From assembly GCA_020186115.1 (NCBI GenBank), contig WSYJ01000002.1:124001-188000 (forward strand): a DNA stretch of 64,000 nt, in the 5' to 3' direction. The notes beneath the pieces are model-generated. The model searched no databases and was not told the origin of the DNA. It saw nothing but the letters and a program-made list of their open reading frames with translations. Position 1 is the stretch's first letter; the number at the start of each line of letters is the position of its first letter. This document shows positions 37,996-46,687 of the stretch, one piece after another. The translations under genes were made by a program, and so were the position numbers. The stretch is from Histomonas meleagridis. Its lineage: Eukaryota; Parabasalia; Tritrichomonadida; Dientamoebidae.

Positions 37996-39252
37996 ATGTT
38001 TGAATGGGATGATAATAATGAGAATGATTATAATGTTATCATACGAAGCTCTTTGAAAAAGAAATATGAAGGGGTAAATAAGCAAAAGATTTTCAAGGAA
38101 TTACTTATTCCACTTGAACATATTTTACTTAATTTAACAACAAAGAATCTGAAATCAACAGTTCAAGAAACAATAAAATTATTTGACCAAAATTTATCAT
38201 TTTCATTTAATGTTGTTATTAATAATTTGGTATATAATACTTTTTATTTATCATTTAATCAACCTATAGATCTTTACTTTAAATATTTAACAATAATTCA
38301 AAATAAAGAAGAAGAAATTCTTCAAAACAAAAGCAAAATTATGGACATTTTTATTGATTATATCACTAAAATCAAAACACAAGAATCATATTATTTAATT
38401 GAAAAAATGATTCAATTAGGCATTGTTGAAAAAAATATTGCAAAACAAATTTTATCATTACTTCTTTTTCATTATCATGATCATTTTTTCGAACGAGATC
38501 CTTTTTTTGATGATTTTTTGTCAAATTATGAAGAACTATCAAAGAATGATTGGGAACTTCATAAAAAATATATTAAAGAAGGACATAATCCAAATGAAAT
38601 AGCAAAAATAATTCGAAATGATGAAATAGAAAAACTTCAAGAAATATCATCACAACATAATTTTGATTTTAATCAAACAATTAAACCATCACTTTATGAA
38701 AGATGTTCATTTATTAATCGAGAAAATGTTACATTAATTGATTCTGCAGCATTTTTTGGATCAGTTAAATGTTTTAAATATTTACTTATGAATGGTTCAA
38801 AATTAGAAAATGCAGGTAAATATGCAATTGCAGGTGGAAATGAAGAAATCATTCATTTATGTGAGCAAAATCATTCATCATTTGAAAATGCTTATGAAAC
38901 AGCAATTATGTTTCATCGATATGATATCTTTAAATATCTTTATGAAAATAAAATTGGAAAAACTGATTTTAATATTAATAATTTGGGTTCTCTTTGTATA
39001 ACAACAGGTAGTTATGAAATTCTTTTGTATTTGGAAGAGTTAAATATGAAAATTGATGATTCACTTATTATTGAATCAATAAAATTTAATAATTTGTATC
39101 TTCTTGATCATTTTCTTCAATATACTCAAGATCCAAGCAATATATTCTTAAAATCATTTGAATCGGAAAACATTGAACTTGTAAAATTAATTCTTGATAA
39201 CTTAGATATTAATATTAATTATGAAAATGTTTCACTATTTCATATGAAATAA
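37996..39252 (+). CDS. Trichomonad ankyrin protein, N-terminal part (DUF3447-like)
   Basis: The 418-codon frame has a helical N-terminal region (residues ~20-200) characteristic of trichomonad ankyrin proteins, followed by divergent ankyrin-like units (LIDSAAFFGSVKCFKYLLMNG, YAIAGGNEEIIHL, CITTGSYEILLYLEEL, SFESENIELVKLILDNLDINI). As read, it stops at 39252 a few codons into what looks like an intervening sequence. If 39229-39288 (GTTTCA...TTTTAG) is removed, the frame continues (YEN-ELYIKFNAPIFIATKKGYTETVKLILEQK) into the next ankyrin unit, which itself ends in the spacer array. So this is probably the 5' part of a longer gene, either spliced or decaying. ATG 37996 is the first in frame. Confidence 0.7.
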   Translation: MFEWDDNNENDYNVIIRSSLKKKYEGVNKQKIFKELLIPLEHILLNLTTKNLKSTVQETIKLFDQNLSFSFNVVINNLVYNTFYLSFNQPIDLYFKYLTIIQNKEEEILQNKSKIMDIFIDYITKIKTQESYYLIEKMIQLGIVEKNIAKQILSLLLFHYHDHFFERDPFFDDFLSNYEELSKNDWELHKKYIKEGHNPNEIAKIIRNDEIEKLQEISSQHNFDFNQTIKPSLYERCSFINRENVTLIDSAAFFGSVKCFKYLLMNGSKLENAGKYAIAGGNEEIIHLCEQNHSSFENAYETAIMFHRYDIFKYLYENKIGKTDFNINNLGSLCITTGSYEILLYLEELNMKIDDSLIIESIKFNNLYLLDHFLQYTQDPSNIFLKSFESENIELVKLILDNLDININYENVSLFHMK

Positions 39253-39288
39253 CATTTCATATATTTAATGTTTCAAATTAAATTTTAG
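39229..39288 (+). other. Candidate 60-nt intron or intervening sequence
   Basis: Begins GTTTCA and ends TTTTAG; removing it joins AAT to GAA and keeps the ankyrin frame. It lacks the GTATGT start and ACTAAC-type end that are typical of T. vaginalis introns, so it is only a candidate. Confidence 0.35.
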
Positions 39289-40066
39289 GAATTATATATA
39301 AAATTTAATGCTCCAATTTTTATAGCAACTAAGAAAGGGTATACAGAAACAGTTAAATTAATTCTTGAACAAAAAGAAATTGATGTAAATGCTAAGGATA
39401 TTTATTTGTTTTATATCGTATTTATTTTAATAATTTTATATTTCAAAACAATATTTGGAAATTATTTGAGTTGTTTGATGCAGCACTTATTTTAGCGTCT
39501 TCAAGTGGTCACACAGAAATAGTTAAATTATTACTTGAACAGAAATATATTAATATTAATGTTAAAAATATTTATTTGTTTTATATCATATTTATTTTAA
39601 TAATTTTTTATTTCAAAATAATATTTGGAAATTATTTAAATTATTTGATACAGCACTTATGAGTGCATCTTCAAATGGTCATACTGAAATAGTTAAATTA
39701 TTACTTGAACAGAAATATATTAATATCAATGTTAAAAATATTTATTTGTTTCATTTGATATTTATTTTAATAATTTTTTTTTCAAAATAATATTTGGAAA
39801 TTATTTAAATTATTTAAAACAGCACTTATATTAGCATCTGAAAATGGTCATACAGAAATAGTTAAATTACTTCTTGAACAAAAAGGAATTGATATTAATG
39901 CTAAAGATATTTATTTGTTTTATTTAAAATTTAATTTAATAATTTTCTATTTCAAAATAATATTTGGAAATTATTAAAAATATTTAAAACTGCTTTTAAA
40001 CATGCAGTTGAAAAAGAATATAACAAAATAGTTAATTTATTATTTGCTAAAGGTGCATGGTATTAA
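39289..40066 (+). repeat. Tandem array: ankyrin repeat plus ~68-nt frame-breaking spacer
   Basis: Four spacers start (ATTTATTTGTTT) at about 39400, 39570, 39740 and 39909, a regular 170-nt period. Each unit holds one 34-residue ankyrin repeat (such as TALILASENGHTEIVKLLLEQKGIDINAKD, key parts TALILAS, GHTEIVKLLLEQ) and a spacer with TATTTATTTTAATAATTT and AATAATATTTGGAAATTAT. The spacer shifts the frame by one relative to the next repeat, so no copy can be read through. The last unit ends FAKGAWY and TAA at 40064. Ankyrin codons are well conserved, with no stop within them. Confidence 0.8.
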
Positions 40067-40568
40067 CTCCATAAAGCTTCTAAAATTTTTATTTGAATTG
40101 TGCAAAATTTAAATTTATTAACATCAACTTAAGTAAAAATCCACAAAATATCAATAATTTCTATAATTTTTATCATTCTTATTAATTTCTTTCTTATAAT
40201 TCTTATGATTTTTATTAATATCAATCAAATTGTTTATATCCAAAGTTGGAATTTTCCATATTCTAAAGTAGAATATGTTTCTTTGAAATTAACAAATAAA
40301 CTTATTTTCCTGTATACAATGTTTTTTTCCTACTTTCTGCTATTGAATCGAAATTTTTTTGTTTGCTTTGCTCCACAAACAACACGAATGCGCATTCTTG
40401 TTTAAATGCAAAATGATTTATTTCTCATGTTTATTTGAAAACAAAACATTGTCCTTCTTGTTAAATTTGATTTATAAAGAATATTTTCTTTTATAAATTT
40501 ATGAAAGCAAATTTATTTGTGCTCATTAATCTAAATCGTATATTTTTATCGCAAAACTACAATATTTT
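40067..40568. other. Spacer, no gene supported
   Basis: AT-rich 500 bases between the ankyrin array and a minus-strand membrane-protein gene; no feature recognised. Confidence 0.4.
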
Positions 40569-41519
40569 TTACTTATTTGAAGTGTTTCTTTCGAAAAAGA
40601 CAATATTTTCATTTCTTGACGACATCTGTGATATACTTATCTTATCATTCCGATTTATTTCTTGTGTAAGTAATGGAACACTGTTAACATCTGTATGTGC
40701 AATTTCAATAATTTCTTCATGTTTAAATTTGTTCCATTTTCGACAGCAAACCACAAATCCGTATCCAATGAATATCACTGCTATAAGAAGTCCGACAGAA
40801 AATGCTACAAACATCCAACCACTCCATGGGTTTTCATTACAATTAATTAAATACTCATTCGTATTTGGAGATAATTTATCAAGTGAAAACTGTTCAATGC
40901 TTTGGAAATTACACTCCCCAGAATAACGCTTTGATAATTGGCTTTTAAATGAAAATCCTGGTTTAAGGATTTTGGGAACTACTACAAAAATAAACGGTTC
41001 CGATAACGATATGTCGTTAACGGTCGCGTTCTCCGCAGACGAAAATGGTTCCATTGTTTTTAATGATGATTCTGTATAAATGTAACTGTTTAAATTACGA
41101 CTCATTAGGTCTACTTTTTGTTCATATGTTGAACTTAAAGGAATAATACATTGTGATTTTTCATATGAATAAGAATGAAATATTATTTGAGCATGTGCTT
41201 TTTTGGGAAATGAAATTAAAGATGTGATGCCGTCATTACATAATTTCACTGGAAGAAGCCAAACTTCTATATTAACTGTTGTTCCACATGTTATTGAAAT
41301 TTGTGTTACATTTTTAACAACAAAATTTAAACCTGTGGGATGGAAAGCTTGTGTTTTATCTTCTTTGCTAATTGTTACTTCAATTGAATTTTCAAAAGTA
41401 TTGGGAAATGAAAAAAATGAAATTTCACTCAAATCAGGTTCAAAAATTGTTGTAGAGTTGAGAGAAATTTTGTGAAATCCTGTTTTAAGCTTCAACGTAA
41501 TGAGAAACAGGAAAAACAT
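40569..41519 (-). CDS. Type I membrane protein, unrecognised
   Basis: A 316-residue protein. The N-terminus MFFLFLITLKLKTGF can act as a signal peptide; residues ~20-230 are a beta-rich ectodomain with several N-x-S/T sites and a few cysteines; a strong membrane helix (GWMFVAFSVGLLIAVIFIGYGFVVCC) spans ~232-258. The cytoplasmic tail (~58 residues) begins with RKWNKFKHEE and contains LL and acidic residues that could serve in sorting. I recognise no domain. The opposite-strand frame at 40501-40926 is a shadow. The ATG at 41519 is the first in frame and puts the hydrophobic leader at the start. Confidence 0.7.
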   Translation of the reverse strand: MFFLFLITLKLKTGFHKISLNSTTIFEPDLSEISFFSFPNTFENSIEVTISKEDKTQAFHPTGLNFVVKNVTQISITCGTTVNIEVWLLPVKLCNDGITSLISFPKKAHAQIIFHSYSYEKSQCIIPLSSTYEQKVDLMSRNLNSYIYTESSLKTMEPFSSAENATVNDISLSEPFIFVVVPKILKPGFSFKSQLSKRYSGECNFQSIEQFSLDKLSPNTNEYLINCNENPWSGWMFVAFSVGLLIAVIFIGYGFVVCCRKWNKFKHEEIIEIAHTDVNSVPLLTQEINRNDKISISQMSSRNENIVFFERNTSNK

Positions 41520-41770
41520 AAACCAATGACAGCACTACTCTGTATATTTCAATGATTTACATGGATCAATTGTATAGAAAACCGTGTAAATAAAATATAC
41601 ATTTGTTAAAAAAACAACAAATGGTTTGTTATGGCTGCTATATAAGCTTTTCGTATATCTGAGATTTTATGATTATTAGCACAAACAACATGCTCACTAA
41701 AAAAATATTTTTTATTGAATTGAAAAAAATGATCATTTTTATTATTAATTTTCGTATGTTGCAACATATT
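41520..41770. other. Spacer before transposon
   Basis: AT-rich; no gene. Confidence 0.4.
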
Positions 41771-41831
41771 TACCCTGATGTCTTTCCAATTCGCGATTTT
41801 TACGACCGTTAATAGTATTCAAAAAATAGTA

Positions 41832-41838
41832 AACGGCC
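41832..41838 (+). promoter_or_regulatory. AACGGCC motif before transposase fragment
   Basis: AACGG, 14-20 nt before ATG 41852; same spacing as at host genes. Confidence 0.35.
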
Positions 41839-41851
41839 TAGTGTGGCCACA

Positions 41852-42370
41852 ATGCACAGCAATATATTTCCAGGAAAACCCCATAAAGACTACACGAATT
41901 ACAAAAAAAGGCCAATGCTCGAATGTGTTATAACTCAAATTTCAAGAGGATACCCAAGAATTTCTAAGATTGCACAAACAAGTAAAATTCCTGATTCCAC
42001 ACTAAGATCCTGGAAAGATAAATTAAAGCATAATCCTGCTTGGAGACCATGGAATAATGATCATGGAAGTGGTCATAGGATATTTACGAACATAGAAGAA
42101 CAATCAATTAAGGATTTTATTGTCTGTTGTTTTTTACAACCAAGTTTTGTATTTACCAATGAAGACTTCATAATAATCGCTATGAATGCAGAAACTCTGA
42201 AGATTAAATTATATTTCATACCACCCGGTATGACTGATGAATTTCAACCATTAGATCGAAGGGTCTTCGGGTGTTTGAAGGCTACAGCACGTTATCTGTT
42301 TCGAAAAGAGTACAATCAAAACAATGAAAAAAAATTTACCAAATTACAAGCAGCACAATGCATGGTTTGA
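41852..42370 (+). pseudogene. Internally deleted DDE transposase (pogo/Tigger-like)
   Basis: The 172-codon frame fuses two ends of a transposase. The N-terminal part has a helix-turn-helix (ISRGYPRISKIAQTSKIPDSTLRSWKDKL), the start of a second DNA-binding segment, and the C-terminal part has IPPGMTDEFQPLDRRVFGCLKATA, the pogo/Tc5-class signature after the second catalytic Asp, containing the terminal part of the DDE core. The expected ~150-200 residues between (with the first catalytic Asp) are missing. It is therefore not a working enzyme. The first ATG is at 41852; GTG at 41843 is not accepted. The deletion join near residue ~108 (TNEDFIIIAMNAETL) is in frame. Confidence 0.78.
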
Positions 42371-42528
42371 GCATGGGAACACCTGCAACCCAATATAATT
42401 CAAGAATCTTGGTCAATCTATGAATAAAACATTTATTCATTAATTTTCTTTCAGACAGAAAGTATTCATATTGAGAGAAACGGTTTTTAACGGTCGTAAA
42501 AATCGCGAATTGGAAAGACATCAGGGTA

Positions 42529-42910
42529 TGTAAACACTAAACACATAGATTGAATTACATGCATTTAATTATAAAAAAGAAATGAAATTATTTTTACGTT
42601 GATAATTGCTTATGGTTATCTTTTATATTATTATATGTTGAATTTATTATAAGTAAAAAGCAGTGTTTTTGCTAACAAATTATTTGTTTATTGTAATTTT
42701 TTGTGAATTGAAATTTTAAATTTTGTATTTTTCCTAAAAAATTCGACTTAAATATTCTATTTGCAGTAGATTCCTAAAAATTATTTTGACTTATGGTCTT
42801 TTATAAAGAAAATATAGTCATTTTTGGTTAGATTTTGTTTTGTTGTGTTTTTTTTTGTGGGGAAATTGTATACTTTACTTAAGCACTGCCCCAATCGCTC
42901 AAGGAGGAAA
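42529..42910. other. Spacer between transposon and next gene
   Basis: AT-rich; contains no feature I can support. Confidence 0.4.
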
Positions 42911-45163
42911 ATGCGCTCCTCCGAAAGCTTTCTCAGATTCAGAGATTTAGACACAGTTATCAAATCAGCACCTTACAATAAGCGTTATGGGAATTTACTT
43001 TTTGAGCTTCAACTAGTCACAAAAAAAATCACATATTTGACTTTTTTTCGTACAGATCCAACTCAAGACAACGTAACTCTACTTAAACGTGTGAATTCAA
43101 TTCAGCGACCAACCATAAAATTTTTAAATCAATTTAATTGGCAAATTTTAAATAGATTATGTGATTCAATCACTTTAATTTTTTCAAATCTTTGCGAAGC
43201 TGCTGATGCCATTGGTACATATTTTTGTATTAATGAAACCAACTTACTTTCATTTTCATATGTCACGTTTCCATCATTATTTGGATTTTTTGTCACAGAA
43301 ACATTCTCTAAATCTGCTTACATCTTTGTCAAACGTCTTATTCGACATTTTCCAGACACCATTTCCAGTTTTTTTGTCACCTCATTTATTCAATGCACAC
43401 CCATTTTTTTTAATTCACTATGGGACACATTTGATAAGATTGTCATTCATTCTCCATGTAATTACATCAACAACGGCGTAATCTTTCAATCCTTTCTTCA
43501 ATCCTTTCAAACTGTTCTTTCATCATTTACCAAATATGAAATCAAATGTTTAAAACATTTATATGAAAAATCGAAAACTGCATTTTCCCGAGTTTTTTTT
43601 GGCAATTTATTAATACCCACCTTTCATTTATATCATCAAAACAAATATAACTTCAAAGAAATCGAAATTATCACCGAAATCTTAAAATTCACTCAAAACA
43701 ATATTTATTCACCACAATTCACAATGATAACGAACATATTATTTAAGCCTAAATATTATCGATGGATACCACCTAATCATGACTTTAATTGTAATAAAAT
43801 GTGTATTTTCTTGTCGCCAAATGAAATATTTAATTTGCAAACGATCATTCAAGATTCGAATGTATTTTTTCATTTTAAATTCCAAGAAAATCAATTTATA
43901 CCTATTGAACATCAAAATTCTCATGAGATATATTACTTTGAGTTTTCGTTTCAAAACAATTTGTTATTACCGAATAACATTAATAAAGAATTTATGTTTA
44001 ATAATAAAAATATAAATAAAAAATCGGAAATAAAAAATTCACAAAAATATGAAAAAAGTTTTAAACAATTGACGTTTATATCTGATTGTTATCGAATGAA
44101 TGAAATTGATATCATTAAATATCAAAAACAAATTCCGAAAATTTCGTTTTATTTGAATAAAATTTCTTATATAAATGATCCGAAACTATTAAAATATACG
44201 GAAAATAAACTTGAAAATAATATTTTACATGTGTTAAGTTCATTTGATGATTTCATTTCAAATGAATCTCTTCATGAATATTTTTCGAGTATATTATCCT
44301 TTAATAAAACATATTTTTCTAATATAATTACAATTATTTCCAATAAAATTGTCGGAATAATCGATGTAAACTTCTCAAATTTAATTGAAGATAAAAATTA
44401 TTCCGGAAAAATCATCGAACAAACAGCTATACGTATTGGGATTACAAATCCGAATAATGTATATCGAGAAAATAAGGCCACGATCGAATATACATTTAAT
44501 AATCCATCGAAATGGAACTTGAATCGTCCATTAAGGAAAAACATTAAAAGACATTCAAGTACGGAAAAGTTTGAAACGAAAATATATTTCACAAAAGGCA
44601 TAAATTATTTAGATAAATTTATTATTAATGAAGTTAAGTTATTAATATATTTATATAACTTCGATAAATGGTATCGAATTGATAATAATTTAATTAACTT
44701 ACGAAAGAAATTTAATGAATTAATTTTAGGAATAAAATTAAAGAAATTAAATACAAAATTAATGAAAGAATTTAATTCCATTTTTATTAACAGATTAATT
44801 TTTTGCTTTAGTCACTTTAATGACGGATTTATGGGCCGTAATTTGATTGTTCTTGGAAATTGCGCGTTCCAATATTATCAAATTGCGCATTATTTGTACA
44901 AAAAATTAAACAGAAAAAAATTTAAAAAAATGTCAAAAAAATTGTTGAAATTTTGTTTGATAAATATTAAAGGCGATGGTTTCTTTTATTCGTTTTTCGT
45001 GGCTCAGAAAATTATGTTCTCGTATCCGGACATAATGAGTTTGTTCCCGCTGAAGGTGCAAAACGCTTTGAAGTTTCTGCAATATAATTTTTTCGAAATT
45101 TTAAAAGAAATGGATTCAAAGTTATATATTGAATCTAAAGAATGCAGACAGTATTTAGCTTAA
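42911..45163 (+). CDS. Unrecognised 750-aa protein
   Basis: A 750-residue frame starting MRSSESFLRFRDLDTVIKSAPY. Residues ~1-250 and ~600-750 are predicted helical, and the middle (~330-520) is Asn/Ile/Lys-rich with little conservation-like pattern. There is no clear membrane helix, although the N-terminal half is rich in Phe. Motif-like islands (LFELQLVTKKITYLTFFRTD, RPTIKFLNQFNWQILNRLCDSITLIFSNLCEAADAIGTYF) look conserved in style; I do not recognise them, and a GAP- or exchange-factor-like fold is only a guess. I start at ATG 42911; the open frame reaches 42824 only with TTG and a highly hydrophobic lead (FCFVVFFFVGKL). The stop is followed by TTAATAAAAATG. Confidence 0.55.
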   Translation: MRSSESFLRFRDLDTVIKSAPYNKRYGNLLFELQLVTKKITYLTFFRTDPTQDNVTLLKRVNSIQRPTIKFLNQFNWQILNRLCDSITLIFSNLCEAADAIGTYFCINETNLLSFSYVTFPSLFGFFVTETFSKSAYIFVKRLIRHFPDTISSFFVTSFIQCTPIFFNSLWDTFDKIVIHSPCNYINNGVIFQSFLQSFQTVLSSFTKYEIKCLKHLYEKSKTAFSRVFFGNLLIPTFHLYHQNKYNFKEIEIITEILKFTQNNIYSPQFTMITNILFKPKYYRWIPPNHDFNCNKMCIFLSPNEIFNLQTIIQDSNVFFHFKFQENQFIPIEHQNSHEIYYFEFSFQNNLLLPNNINKEFMFNNKNINKKSEIKNSQKYEKSFKQLTFISDCYRMNEIDIIKYQKQIPKISFYLNKISYINDPKLLKYTENKLENNILHVLSSFDDFISNESLHEYFSSILSFNKTYFSNIITIISNKIVGIIDVNFSNLIEDKNYSGKIIEQTAIRIGITNPNNVYRENKATIEYTFNNPSKWNLNRPLRKNIKRHSSTEKFETKIYFTKGINYLDKFIINEVKLLIYLYNFDKWYRIDNNLINLRKKFNELILGIKLKKLNTKLMKEFNSIFINRLIFCFSHFNDGFMGRNLIVLGNCAFQYYQIAHYLYKKLNRKKFKKMSKKLLKFCLINIKGDGFFYSFFVAQKIMFSYPDIMSLFPLKVQNALKFLQYNFFEILKEMDSKLYIESKECRQYLA

Positions 45164-45949
45164 TTGTTTTTAATAAAAATGTTTTAAAAAAAATTGTTTT
45201 TTGAGCAAAATTGCATTGTCGCTTTTGATTTACTTCGAAAAAGTTAAAATTTCACTTTTGCTTGCTTTACACACTATCGTCATAAAAACGATGACTTTTG
45301 AATGGTTTTGATCGGTAACTGAATTTAATTAAATATAAATATCTTGGAGAAAAATTATAATAAATCATTAAAATATGATCTAATCAACTTCACTATTTTA
45401 CCATAATATTAAATTAAAATTAAGCAGGTTAAAAATATTTTGCAAATACATTGAGATGAAACTTCATATTCATCTTTGAAAACATCAAATTCATAGCCAT
45501 AACGCACATGAGGAAAATTTGATTTTCATTTGCTTGATTAATGCAATTTTAATGTGAAACATTGTTTTTTTACACAAGTGTAAAATTAATTTTTATTATT
45601 GATATATTTTATTAGAAGTAATTTCTGTTTCTGTGTTGATTTATACATCATAAATTTTAATTATAAAAAAAATTTTCAGTGATTTTTTGAGTAACGATCA
45701 ATGAATCCTAATTTTTCTGATAAAATAAAAATTACCATAAATGATATGGATAAAATGTTAAGTTTGTATCGATTCTTTCTTTATCTTTAGAAAGATAACA
45801 ACATTTCTAAATCATTAATTGATATTGAATGACTATTCAAATTGACTCAAATTTTGAAATAATTTTTATTTGAAATGATTGGTCGGGAGGCTAAAAGTGC
45901 CAGGAAAAGCGGTTTTTTGGGAGGTTCCGCTTCTCAATCTCTAATGGAC
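45164..45949. other. Intergenic spacer, no gene supported
   Basis: About 790 AT-rich bases. I find no coding frame, RNA gene or notable repeat. Confidence 0.45.
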
Positions 45950-45955
45950 CCCATT

Positions 45956-45962
45956 TCACTCC
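45956..45962 (+). promoter_or_regulatory. Initiator-like TCACTCC
   Basis: TCACTCC with A at 45958, 20 nt before ATG 45978; fits the trichomonad initiator. Confidence 0.45.
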
Positions 45963-45977
45963 ACTCTTTTTTTTCGA

Positions 45978-46373
45978 ATGGAAAAGTTTCTAGCATTCAT
46001 CAATAGCTGCGATCCTGTATTGGCAAAGGAAGCTATATGCGAAGATGCAATTTTTTATGCGCCAACTTCACCAGAACCATTAAGAGGACCTGAAGGTTAT
46101 GTTGAAACAGTTAAATTCATGAGATCCGGTTTCTCGGATATCCAATGGGCAATCATTCAATCTGTAAAAGAAGGAGATAAAATTGCTGTTTATTGGTCAC
46201 TTACAGGAACTCACGACGGAACTTTTATGGGAGTTCCACCAACTGGAAGAAAGATTCAAGGAAGAAGCATGTGCATTTATGAATTCAAAGATGGAAAAAT
46301 TTTGAAAGAAACAGGAATTCCCGATATTTTTGGAATTCTTCAGCAAATCGGAGGAATTCCATCACCTCAATAA
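45978..46373 (+). CDS. SnoaL-like (NTF2-fold) protein
   Basis: The 131-residue protein fits the SnoaL-like/ester cyclase-like NTF2 superfamily: CEDAIFYAPTSPEPLRGPEGYVETVKFM near residues 21-48, FSDIQWAIIQSVKEGDKIAVYWSLTGTHDGTF near 52-84, PPTGRKIQGRSMCIYEFKDGKILKETGIPDIFGILQQIG to the end. The pattern VYWSLTGTHDG and GRKI/GR is typical of SnoaL-like polyketide cyclase relatives, although the function in trichomonads is unknown; none of the family's conserved acid residues can be assigned a role here. The small size, bacterial-type family and relatively high GC suggest possible lateral gene transfer. Start ATG 45978, initiator-like TCACTCC at 45956. The stop is TAA (in CAATAAACTT, a poly(A)-like signal). 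Confidence 0.82.
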   Translation: MEKFLAFINSCDPVLAKEAICEDAIFYAPTSPEPLRGPEGYVETVKFMRSGFSDIQWAIIQSVKEGDKIAVYWSLTGTHDGTFMGVPPTGRKIQGRSMCIYEFKDGKILKETGIPDIFGILQQIGGIPSPQ

Positions 46374-46687
46374 ACTTCTTTAAAAAATTCAGTTTTTATG
46401 CTGTAATATCAATCAAATGAGAAGAATTTTGAACCATTGTAACTTTCACATGTGAATGTATTGCAATACATTAAGCTACTCTCAAGCTTGTTATTAATGC
46501 GAATAGAAACAACAATATATTGTTCAATCTGTATCATTTTCATTTTAATCATTTTAACAACTACATCGAATTTTTGGTACATTCAATCGTTATTGTGAAA
46601 ACTTTCAAGATGCAGATGAAAATTTTATATTCAGCTTTACAGACACATCAAATCAAGAAAAAGAGAAATTGTTTATTTCTAATGTTT
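46374..46687. other. Spacer between convergent genes
   Basis: No gene supported. The plus-strand frame 46520-46867 overlaps the ARM gene on the other strand and is a shadow. Confidence 0.4.

Larger units (their letters stand above)
41771..42528 (+). mobile_element. Internally deleted pogo/Tc5-like element with 42-bp TIRs
   Basis: Perfect or near-perfect inverted repeats of 42 nt lie at 41771-41812 (TACCCTGATGTCTTTCCAAT...) and 42487-42528. The outermost bases are TA at both ends, consistent with a duplicated TA target. The ~755-bp element holds a fragment of a transposase with its middle missing, so it is probably non-autonomous but perhaps mobilisable by a full copy. The inner edge of the right TIR reads AACGGTTTTTAACGGTC. 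Confidence 0.85.

Noticed and set aside
39400-39980. Spacers as ordinary spliceosomal introns
   Set aside because: No GT...AG pair common to the copies keeps the ankyrin frame, and the last copy lacks the AG (AAAACTGCT). Kept as a finding, not as introns.
40501-40926. Plus-strand 141-codon frame
   Set aside because: Lies wholly on the opposite strand of the type I membrane-protein gene, whose signal/helix/tail layout is more credible.
41771-42528. Mutator- or hAT-type element
   Set aside because: TA at both borders and the PPGMTDEFQPLD motif point to the pogo/Tc5 group; no 8-9 bp target duplication.
42911-45163. RasGAP domain in the unrecognised 750-aa protein
   Set aside because: No arginine-finger or FLR-type motif could be placed with confidence.
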